Source: an uncultured Kineosporia sp. (GTDB taxonomy: Bacteria > Actinomycetota > Actinomycetes > Actinomycetales > Kineosporiaceae). From it: 5,883 nucleotides of DNA. Within the stretch, counting starts at the first letter, position 1. Each line of letters begins with the position of its first letter. The position numbers were made by a program, and so were the translations under genes. Shown here piece by piece: positions 1 through 5,770 of the stretch. A model generated the notes under the pieces. The model was not told where the DNA came from, ran no database searches, and saw only the letters and a program-made list of their open reading frames with translations. Where the stretch lies: assembly GCA_937859855.1 (NCBI GenBank), contig CALMAR010000027.1, positions 1-5,883 of the forward strand, given 5' to 3'.

Positions 1-1
1 G

Positions 2-1414
2 CCCCGGGTTGCCCTGGTCAAAGGGGGGAGCGCGCACCGGCAGGCGGTGGCCCGGCTGCTGGAGTCCTACCGGGCCATCCCGCCCGGGCAGACCGTCCGG
101 CTGGCCAAACGCACATCCAACCTGTTCCGCCGGCGCGCCGCGATCGGCGCACCCGGCCTGGACGTGAGCGGCTTGGACGGCGTCATCTCGATCGACCCCA
201 GCGGGCGCACCGCTGACGTCCAGGGCATGTGCACCTACGAGACGCTGGTCGCGGCCCCCCTGCCGTATGGGCTGATGCCGTTGGTGGTTCCGCAGCTGAA
301 GACCATCACCCTGGGCGGGGCGGTGACCGGGCTCGGGATCGAGTCGACCTCGTTCCATAACGGCCTGCCACACGAATCCGTGCTCGAGCTCGACATTCTG
401 ACCGGGTCCGGCCAGATCGTCACCGCCACCCCGGACGGCGAGCACGCCGGCCTGTTCCGCGGCTTCCCGAACTCCTACGGCAGCCTCGGCTACGCCACCC
501 GGCTGCGAATCGAACTGCAGCCGGTGAGCGCGTTCGTGGCGCTCCGGCATCTGCGGTTCACCGACCTGGACGAAATGCAGCGCACGCTGACCCAGATCTG
601 TGCCGCCCAGGCGTGGGACGGCGCTGCGGTCGATCTGCTCGACGGCGTCGTCTTCTCCGATCGCGAGGCCTACCTGAGCCTGGGCACTTGGACAGCCGAA
701 AGCCTCAGTCCGGCAAGTGATTACACCGGCGAGCAGATCTACTACCGCTCCATCCAGAACCGCCCGGCCGACGTGCTCACCGCCCACGACTACATCTGGC
801 GCTGGGACACCGACTGGTTCTGGTGCTCGGCCGCCTTCGGCGCGCAGAACCCCCGGGCGCGCCGGCTCTGGCCGGTCAGATACCGGCGCAGCGACGTCTA
901 CTACCGGATGATCGCTCTGGAGAACCGCTTCGGGGTGATGGCGCGGATCGACCAGCTGCGTGGCCGGCCCGCCCGTGAACGAGTGATCCAGGACATTGAA
1001 GTGCCGGTGCAGCGCACGGCCGGGTTCCTGCGCTGGTATCTGGAGCACGTGCCGATGACGCCGGTCTGGGTGTGCCCGCTGGCTCTGCGCACTGATGGCC
1101 CGATCGGCCCGCTGGCTGACGGCGAGCAACCGTGGTCGCTGTACCCGCTCAGAGCCGGGACGACGTACGTGAACATCGGTTTCTGGGGCACCGTGCCGAT
1201 CCAGCCCGGGACCGGGGACGGCGATGTGAACCGTGAGGTGGAGCAGGCGGTGACCCGGTTCGAGGGCCACAAGTCGCTGTACTCCGACGCCTTCTACACC
1301 CCGGATGAATTCTGGGGCCGGTACGGAGGTGCTGCCTATCCCGGTCTGAAGGCGGCTTACGACCCGGACGGCCGCCTGCTGGACCTTTATCAGAAGACCG
1401 TTCGCCGCCGCTGA
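2..1414 (+). CDS. tmsA: FAD-binding oxidoreductase, 10-methylene-stearoyl reductase (TmsA/BfaA type), 5' end at window edge
   Basis: Likely the NADPH- and FAD-dependent reductase that converts 10-methylene-stearoyl lipid into 10-methylstearoyl (tuberculostearoyl) lipid, acting on membrane phospholipids. Seen: an N-terminal FAD-binding fold of the FAD_binding_4/DHCR24-like class, with RLAKRTSNLFR near the start, the conserved block LGGAVTGLGIESTSFHNGL and then FPNSYGSLGYATRL, followed by a substrate-side C-terminal domain ending in YQKTVRRR. The frame is open from base 2. The first start codon inside the window is GTG at 47, but the residues before it (HRQAV, preceding ARLLESYRAIP) look like family sequence and that GTG has no well-spaced ribosome site, so the true start is probably just outside. 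About 470 residues are present, close to what I recall for full-length relatives, so little is missing. The methyltransferase partner follows on the same strand, the order I recall for the M. tuberculosis pair Rv3719-Rv3720. The specific reaction is inferred from the family and the neighbour. Confidence 0.82.
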   Translation, partial: PRVALVKGGSAHRQAVARLLESYRAIPPGQTVRLAKRTSNLFRRRAAIGAPGLDVSGLDGVISIDPSGRTADVQGMCTYETLVAAPLPYGLMPLVVPQLKTITLGGAVTGLGIESTSFHNGLPHESVLELDILTGSGQIVTATPDGEHAGLFRGFPNSYGSLGYATRLRIELQPVSAFVALRHLRFTDLDEMQRTLTQICAAQAWDGAAVDLLDGVVFSDREAYLSLGTWTAESLSPASDYTGEQIYYRSIQNRPADVLTAHDYIWRWDTDWFWCSAAFGAQNPRARRLWPVRYRRSDVYYRMIALENRFGVMARIDQLRGRPARERVIQDIEVPVQRTAGFLRWYLEHVPMTPVWVCPLALRTDGPIGPLADGEQPWSLYPLRAGTTYVNIGFWGTVPIQPGTGDGDVNREVEQAVTRFEGHKSLYSDAFYTPDEFWGRYGGAAYPGLKAAYDPDGRLLDLYQKTVRRR

Positions 1415-1544
1415 CCCACCGTTCGCCGGAGTGCACCGGCCGGTGTGAATCTGAACCGCCCCCCTGGGCGTCCGATTCTTCCGGAAGTCTTAGAGTTTGA
1501 TCCGGTCAATTGACGCAACGATCAGTATCGGCAGGTGGAACTCG
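1415..1544. promoter_or_regulatory. Intergenic region between tmsA and tmsB with palindromes and a weak -10
   Basis: This 130-bp gap holds no gene. It contains a perfect 12-bp palindrome CACCGGCCGGTG (1434-1445), a perfect 10-bp palindrome CTTCCGGAAG (1478-1487) and a small hairpin CGCCC-CCCT-GGGCG (1457-1470). The hairpin is flanked by a wider GAATC/GATTC pair (1447-1451 and 1474-1478). No U-run follows the hairpin, so it is a poor intrinsic terminator. TAGAGT at 1491-1496 fits an actinobacterial -10, but I see no good -35 at the right distance. The region could give tmsB its own promoter with an operator, or only be a leader inside one transcript. The sequence does not decide. Confidence 0.3.
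1533..1538 (+). promoter_or_regulatory. Ribosome binding site deciding the tmsB start
   Basis: AGGTGG lies 6 bases before the GTG at 1545, an ideal Shine-Dalgarno spacing. The upstream in-frame TTG at 1497 has no purine-rich site before it. A second GGTGGA (1544-1549) lies 10 bases before an in-frame ATG at 1560 and offers a weaker alternative start. Confidence 0.6.
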
Positions 1545-2864
1545 GTGGACCCGACTTCGATGCTGGGCCGGCTGGACGAGAACTCCTCGTCCAAGCTGCG
1601 CCTGGCTGACATCTTCGACCTGCTGCTGGCGGCTCCGTCTCCGGTCCGGTTCACCGCCTACGACGGCAGCGCGACCGGCCCGGCCTACGCGCCGGTCGGC
1701 GTGCACCTGAGCAGTCCCCGGGCCGCCGCCTTCGTGGCCACCGCACCAGGTTCTCTCGGCATGGCCCGGGCCTACGTCTCCGGCGACGTCCAGGTCACCG
1801 GCATCCATCCCGGCGATCCCTACGACCTGCTGGTCGCCATGTCGCAGCTGAAATGGCTGAAGCCGGACGTGCGCACGCTGGCCCGGATCGCCCGGGCGCT
1901 GGGAGTGCGCAGGCTGGTCCCTCCGGCCCCGCCACCGCAGGAGGCGCTGCCGGACTGGCGGCGGGCACTGGAGGGGTTGCGGCACACACGGCAACGGGAC
2001 GCCGGCGCGATCGAGCATCACTACGACGTCTCGAACCACTTCTACGAACTGATCCTCGGCGAGTCGATGACCTACACCTGCGCCTGCTACACGTCAGCTG
2101 GTGACACTCTGGAGCAGGCTCAGTACAACAAGTACGACCTGGTCGCCCGCAAGCTGGACCTGAAGCCCGGGATGCGGCTGCTCGACGTCGGCTGCGGCTG
2201 GGGCGGGATGGTGCGGCACGCGGCCAAGCACTACGGCGTGACCGCGATCGGGGTGACCCTGTCCTCGGAGCAGGCGGCCTGGGCGCAGGCCGAGATCGCC
2301 CGGCAGGGGCTGGACCACCTGGCCGAGGTGCGGCACGGCGACTACCGCGATGTGGCTGAGTCGGGCTTCGACGCGGTCAGCTCGATCGGGCTGACCGAGC
2401 ACATCGGAGTGGCCAACTATGGCGACTACTTCACCTTCCTGGCTTCCAGGCTGCGCACCGGCGGCCGGCTGCTCAACCACTGCATCACCCGGCCGGACAC
2501 CCGTCAGCCGCCCCGGATGCGTGGCGGTTTCATCGATCGCTACGTGTTTCCGGACGGCGAGCTGACCGGGGCCGGCCGGATCGTGTCGCAGATCCAGGAC
2601 CACGGCCTGGAGGTACGGCACGAGGAGAACCTGCGCGAGCACTACGCACTGACCTGTGCGGCCTGGTGCCAGAACCTGGTCCGGCACTGGGACGAATGTG
2701 TGGCCGAGGCGGGCGAGGCGACGTCCAAGATCTGGGGCATGTACCTGGCCGGTTCACGGCTGGGGTTCGAGCGGCGCACCATCGAGTTGCACCAGGTGCT
2801 CGCGGTCAAGCCGGACGCCGATGGCGACTCGGGGTTCCCTCTGCGCCCCAGTTGGCTGTCCTGA
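1545..2864 (+). CDS. tmsB: SAM-dependent fatty-acyl methyltransferase, 10-methylene-stearate synthase (TmsB/BfaB type)
   Basis: Transfers a methyl group from S-adenosylmethionine to C10 of a cis-9 oleoyl chain in phospholipid, giving the 10-methylene intermediate that TmsA reduces. Seen: an N-terminal domain of about 150 residues typical of the cyclopropane-fatty-acid-synthase family (VRFTAYDGSATGP, SLGMARAYVSGDVQVTG). It is followed by IEHHYDVSNHFYELILG and MTYTCACY, the SAM-binding motif LLDVGCGWGG (D214 to G220 region), SIGLTEHIG, and the late conserved stretches YVFPDGELTG and REHYALTCAAW. The GLTEHIG and FPDGELTG wording matches the TmsB branch as I remember it better than ordinary Cfa or the mycolate cyclopropane synthases. 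The GTG start is chosen for its AGGTGG site and gives 439 residues, a normal size. Initiation at the TTG at 1497 would add 16 residues of no family character. No tmsC-like gene follows: the next gene is a molybdate regulator. Confidence 0.88.
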   Translation: MDPTSMLGRLDENSSSKLRLADIFDLLLAAPSPVRFTAYDGSATGPAYAPVGVHLSSPRAAAFVATAPGSLGMARAYVSGDVQVTGIHPGDPYDLLVAMSQLKWLKPDVRTLARIARALGVRRLVPPAPPPQEALPDWRRALEGLRHTRQRDAGAIEHHYDVSNHFYELILGESMTYTCACYTSAGDTLEQAQYNKYDLVARKLDLKPGMRLLDVGCGWGGMVRHAAKHYGVTAIGVTLSSEQAAWAQAEIARQGLDHLAEVRHGDYRDVAESGFDAVSSIGLTEHIGVANYGDYFTFLASRLRTGGRLLNHCITRPDTRQPPRMRGGFIDRYVFPDGELTGAGRIVSQIQDHGLEVRHEENLREHYALTCAAWCQNLVRHWDECVAEAGEATSKIWGMYLAGSRLGFERRTIELHQVLAVKPDADGDSGFPLRPSWLS

Positions 2865-2942
2865 ACTCTGTCATCGAGCTGTAAGCCGCGTTTGCGGTGA
2901 TGATCCGGCTGATAGTGCCGCAGCCGCGGCTACACTTCCTGG
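2865..2942 (+). promoter_or_regulatory. Promoter of the mod operon, probably leaderless, with overlapping inverted repeat
   Basis: CTGATA (2909-2914, 4 of 6 to the -35 consensus) and TACACT (2931-2936, 4 of 6 to the -10 and fitting the actinobacterial TANNNT pattern) are separated by 16 bp. The expected transcription start, about 7 bases past the -10, falls on the GTG at 2943. No Shine-Dalgarno sequence precedes that GTG. An AGCCG/CGGCT inverted repeat (2884-2888 and 2906-2910) overlaps the -35, and GCCGCGGC (2923-2930) abuts the -10. Either could be an operator. I see no classical ModE box. A short CCGC-GTTT-GCGG hairpin (2886-2897) is too weak to call a terminator of tmsB. Confidence 0.55.
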
Positions 2943-3350
2943 GTGCCGACCTACCGGATCAAGCAGGCTGCGAGCCTGCTCGGCGTCAGCGACGACACCG
3001 TCCGGCGCTGGATCGAGGCCGGGCGGGTGTCCGCCTCGGCCGATGAGACCGGTCGCCAGGTGGTGGACGGCGGATCGCTGGCCTCCCTGGCCGAGGAACT
3101 GGCCAAGGATCCGGCCGGGGGCGATGCACCCGCGATCACCAGCCAGTCCGCTCGCAATCAGCTCACCGGCCTGGTGACCGCCGTGCTGCGGGACACCGTG
3201 ATGGCCCAGGTCGACCTGCAGTGCGGGCCGTTCCGGATCGTCTCGCTGATGAGCCGGGAGGCGGCCGATGAACTCGGCCTGCAGCCCGGCGTGCTGGCCG
3301 TGGCCAGCATCAAGTCCACCAACGTCGTGATTGGAGTCCCCAGTGCGTAG
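2943..3350 (+). CDS. Molybdate-responsive regulator: MerR/BldC-type helix-turn-helix plus Mop (TOBE) domain
   Basis: A 135-residue cytoplasmic protein, first gene of the molybdate operon. Residues 4-29 (YRIKQAASLLGVSDDTVRRW and following) form an excisionase/MerR-like winged helix-turn-helix. Residues 30-65 are a linker. Residues 69-133 are a single Mop domain with the hallmark start SARNQLTG, then DTVMAQVDL, SREAADELGLQPG and the ending IKSTNVVIGVP. Mop domains bind molybdate or tungstate oxyanions, so the protein probably couples intracellular molybdate to DNA binding. This does the job of ModE with a different DNA-binding module and only one Mop copy, so it probably works as an oligomer. 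The GTG start sits at the predicted transcription start, and its last 8 bases overlap modA. Direct autoregulation is inferred from position. I know no settled gene symbol for this family. Confidence 0.85.
   Translation: MPTYRIKQAASLLGVSDDTVRRWIEAGRVSASADETGRQVVDGGSLASLAEELAKDPAGGDAPAITSQSARNQLTGLVTAVLRDTVMAQVDLQCGPFRIVSLMSREAADELGLQPGVLAVASIKSTNVVIGVPSA
3332..3336 (+). promoter_or_regulatory. Ribosome binding site of modA inside the regulator gene
   Basis: TGGAG (3332-3336) lies inside the last codons of the regulator, 6 bases before the modA GTG at 3343. It supports that start over the in-frame TTG at 3331 and fits translational coupling. Confidence 0.55.
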
Positions 3351-4137
3351 ATCCTTGGCCATCGTCCCGGTCGCCCTGGCCCTGGCACTGGCTGGCTGCG
3401 GAGGCTCGTCCGGTGAATCCAGCGGAACCAGCACGACCCCGGCCGCGAGCACCAGTGCCGCCGCGAGCGGCAAGCTGACCGTGCTGGCCGCAGCGTCCTT
3501 GACCGGAGCCTTCGGCGCCCTGGGCAAGCAGTTCGAGGCGGCTCACCCCGGCTCCGCGGTGACCTTCAGCTTCGGGCCGAGCTCGGGGCTGGCGCAGCAG
3601 ATCACTGGGGGCGTCGCGGCTGACGTGTTCGCCAGCGCCAGTCCCAAGAACATGCAGACCGTGGTGGACGGCGGCCAGGCTGCAACCCCGTCGAACTTCG
3701 CCTCCAATGTGATGGAGATCGCTGTTCCGCCGGACAACCCGGCGAAGATCACGAAGCTGGCCGATCTGGCCAAACCTGGCGTCAAGGTGGCGCTGTGCCA
3801 GGCTCAGGTCCCGTGCGGAACGGTGGCGAACCAGGTGTTCCAGAAGGCCGGGATCACGGTGAAGCCGGTCACCCAGGAGGCCGACGTCAAGGCCACCCTG
3901 ACCAAGGTGCAACTGGGTGAGGTGGACGCCGGCGTCGTCTACGTCACCGACGTGCTGGCGGCGGGCAGCAAGGTGAAGGGGATCGAGATCCCGGCGGACG
4001 TCAACGCCAGCACCACCTATCCGATCGCCACCCTGAAGGCCTCCAAGAATCCGGCGCTGGCCGCCCAGTTCGTCGAGTTCGTGCTCTCGCAGGACGGCAT
4101 GACAGCACTGAAGGCGGCGGGCTTCGAAGCGCCTTGA
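3343..4137 (+). CDS. modA: Molybdate ABC transporter substrate-binding lipoprotein ModA
   Basis: Captures molybdate (probably also tungstate) outside the membrane and hands it to ModB. With the GTG start the protein has 264 residues. It begins with a lipoprotein signal, MRRSLAIVPVALALALAGC, with the lipobox LAGC ending at Cys19. A Ser/Thr/Ala-rich tether (about 20-43) follows, as expected for a membrane-anchored binding protein of a Gram-positive cell. The mature part has the ModA hallmarks: VLAAASLTGAF (Ser52 in the oxyanion site), FGPSSGLAQQI (Ser80/Ser81), ADVFASAS, and DAGVVYVTDV (Tyr200, Asp203). ALCQAQVPCG (Cys152, Cys158) is a pattern I associate with actinobacterial ModA, possibly a disulfide. 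The start overlaps the regulator stop by 8 bases, and the stop overlaps or abuts modB. Confidence 0.95.
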   Translation: MRRSLAIVPVALALALAGCGGSSGESSGTSTTPAASTSAAASGKLTVLAAASLTGAFGALGKQFEAAHPGSAVTFSFGPSSGLAQQITGGVAADVFASASPKNMQTVVDGGQAATPSNFASNVMEIAVPPDNPAKITKLADLAKPGVKVALCQAQVPCGTVANQVFQKAGITVKPVTQEADVKATLTKVQLGEVDAGVVYVTDVLAAGSKVKGIEIPADVNASTTYPIATLKASKNPALAAQFVEFVLSQDGMTALKAAGFEAP

Positions 4138-4985
4138 CCGCGCAACCCCAGCCCCAGCAACCCCAGCAACCCCAGCAACCGGAGCCGCCGGTGCTCCAGG
4201 CCCGGATCCCGCTCGCACTGAGCGTTCCGGCCGCGATCGCCATCCTGCTGCTGGGGTTGCCCCTGGCCGGTCTACTGCTGCGCACACCGTGGTCGCGGCT
4301 GCCGGACGTGCTGCGCAACGACGCGGTGCTGACGGCGCTGCGGCTGTCGCTGATCTGCGCGACCTGCGCGACGGTCATCTCACTGCTGCTGGGAGTGCCG
4401 CTGGCCTGGGTTCTGGCCCGGTCCCGGGCTCCGGGGGTGCGGCTGCTGCGGGCGCTGGTCACGCTGCCACTGGTGTTGCCGCCGGTGGTCGGCGGGGTTG
4501 CCCTGTTGCTGGCGCTCGGCCGCCGCGGAGTGGTGGGCCGCTTCCTGGACAGCTGGTTCGGCATCACCCTGCCGTTCACCACCGCAGGCGTGATCGTGGC
4601 CGAAACCTTCGTCGCCATGCCGTTTCTGGTGCTCAGTGTGGAAGGTGCGCTGCGGCAGGCCAACCTCGGGCTGGAGGAAGCCGCGGCCACGCTGGGAGCC
4701 AGCCGGATGTTCATCGCCCGGCGGGTGACGCTGCCGCTGATCGGACCCTCCCTGCTGGCCGGGAGCGTGCTGTGCTGGGCCCGGGCGCTCGGGGAGTTCG
4801 GCGCCACCATCACCTTCGCCGGGAATCTGCCCGGCACCACTCAAACCATGCCCCTGGCGGTCTACATCGCGCTGGAACAGGATCCCGACGCCGCGATCGC
4901 GCTCAGCCTGGTGCTGCTGGTGGTCTGTGTGGCGATCCTGTTACTGCTGCGTGAGCGCTGGATCCGGCCCGGGTCCCGCTGGTGA
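4134..4985 (+). CDS. modB: Molybdate ABC transporter permease ModB
   Basis: Inner-membrane channel subunit that works with ModA and two ModC subunits. About six hydrophobic segments are visible (roughly residues 25-49, 66-95, 103-127, 142-168, 200-220, 253-275 from the TTG). The coupling-loop EAA motif reads EEAAATLGAS followed by RRVTLPLIGP (starting near residue 181). LVTLPLVLPPVVGGVALLLA and ALGEFGATITFAGN are ModB signatures. The start is uncertain. TTG at 4134 overlaps the modA stop (TTGA) and yields 283 residues with a Gln/Pro-rich tail. GTG at 4191 has a good GGAG site 6 bases upstream (4181-4184), gives 264 residues and starts just before the first membrane helix. I find the GTG at least as likely. 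The stop overlaps the modC start (GTGA). Confidence 0.94.
   Translation: MTAQPQPQQPQQPQQPEPPVLQARIPLALSVPAAIAILLLGLPLAGLLLRTPWSRLPDVLRNDAVLTALRLSLICATCATVISLLLGVPLAWVLARSRAPGVRLLRALVTLPLVLPPVVGGVALLLALGRRGVVGRFLDSWFGITLPFTTAGVIVAETFVAMPFLVLSVEGALRQANLGLEEAAATLGASRMFIARRVTLPLIGPSLLAGSVLCWARALGEFGATITFAGNLPGTTQTMPLAVYIALEQDPDAAIALSLVLLVVCVAILLLLRERWIRPGSRW
4146..4178 (+). repeat. 9-bp tandem repeat at the modA/modB boundary
   Basis: Three perfect copies of CCCCAGCAA (4152-4160, 4161-4169, 4170-4178) follow a partial copy CCCCAG (4146-4151). In the modB frame from TTG 4134 they encode a Pro-Gln-Gln repeat. If modB starts at GTG 4191 they lie in the leader, just upstream of its ribosome site. 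The unit is a multiple of three, so copy-number change would not break the frame. Confidence 0.9.
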
Positions 4986-5770
4986 CGGAGACAACGGCCA
5001 GACAGGGCCTTTCGGCCATGATCCAGGTTCGGATGAGCGAATTCGAACTGCAGGCATCGTTGCGGGTCGCCCCGGGCACGACGCTGGGGGTGCTCGGGCC
5101 GAACGGGGCCGGCAAGACCACGCTGCTGCGGGCGCTGGCCGGGCTGCTGCCAGCCACTGGTTCGATCACGGTGAACGGGGCCGAGCTGAGCGGTCTTTCA
5201 CCGCAGCAGCGCCAGGCCGGGGTGGTCTTTCAGGACTACCGGTTGTTCCCTCACCTGACTGTGCTGGACAACGTGGCTTTCGCGGCCAGGGCGGCCGGGA
5301 CTGGACGGCGTCAGGCGCGGCTGGAGGCGCGGCCGATCCTGGACCAGCTCGGGCTGGCGACGCTGGCCCGGCGAAGGCCGTACGAGTTGTCCGGTGGCCA
5401 GGCCCAGCGGGTGGCGCTGGCCCGGGCGCTGGCCATGCGGCCGCGAATGTTGTTGCTGGACGAGCCTTTGTCGGCCCTGGATGCGCAGACCCGGCAGCAG
5501 GTCCAGGGCGGGCTGCGGCAACAACTCCGCGCTTTCAGTGGGCCGGCCCTGCTGGTCACCCACGATCCGCTGGAAGCGATGATGCTGGCCGATCAGCTGC
5601 TGGTGCTGGAGCAGGGGCAGGTGGTGCAACAGGGACCGCCGTCCCTGGTGGCGCGACAGCCAGCCACCCCGTATGTGGCGCACCTGGTGGGGCAGAACGT
5701 GTTCGGCGGAGTGTGGCTGGCCGAAGGTGGCCTGGTGCTGCTGGACGGCGGCGGGCGGCTGGCCGCCGGC
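4982..5770 (+). CDS. modC: Molybdate ABC transporter ATPase ModC, C-terminal part missing
   Basis: Cytoplasmic ATPase powering ModAB. Numbered from the GTG at 4982: Walker A GPNGAGKTT (39-47), Q-loop FQDYRLFPHL (Gln84), signature LSGGQAQR (136-143), Walker B MLLLDEP (156-162; Asp160, Glu161), D-loop SALD (164-167) and H-loop His194 in LLVTHD. All catalytic residues are intact. Then come YVAHLVGQNVFGG and LLDGGGRLAAG, as in the linker leading to the TOBE domain. The GTG overlaps the modB stop as GTGA. The residues before the internal ATG at 5018 (GLSA) fit the first strand seen in relatives, which favours the GTG. The frame stays open to the window end, but after about residue 255-263 the sequence no longer resembles ModC, and about 100 residues including TOBE are missing. 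I place the end of supportable ModC at the switch described in the findings. Confidence 0.92.

Noticed and set aside
1457..1470. Hairpin after tmsA as an intrinsic terminator
   Set aside because: Stem of only 5 bp and no U-run after it; kept only as a note in the intergenic entry.
2094..2687. Minus-strand open frame (197 residues) opposite tmsB
   Set aside because: Antisense of the conserved SAM-binding and catalytic regions of tmsB; no motif of its own.
1545..2864. Annotation as an ordinary cyclopropane-fatty-acyl-phospholipid synthase
   Set aside because: The family is right, but the adjacent FAD reductase and the GLTEHIG and FPDGELTG wording point to the 10-methylene-stearate branch.
2865..2942. 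Moco riboswitch or classical ModE box ahead of the mod operon
   Set aside because: The 78-bp gap is too short for a Moco aptamer between the promoter and the start, and no TATATA-type ModE half-sites are present.
3310..4287. Long minus-strand open frame (325 residues) opposite modA
   Set aside because: It is the antisense of a clear modA, low in recognisable motifs and rich in Arg/Gly/Ala/His as GC-rich shadows are.
4001..4840. Minus-strand open frame (279 residues) opposite modA and modB
   Set aside because: Antisense of the modA end and modB; Ser/Arg/Thr-rich low-complexity composition and no domain.
5198..5745. Leftward continuation of the CpoB-like minus-strand frame
   Set aside because: Beyond about 5747 it is only the antisense of modC, with Gln/His-rich sequence and no TPR repeat, so the CpoB fragment is not extended here.
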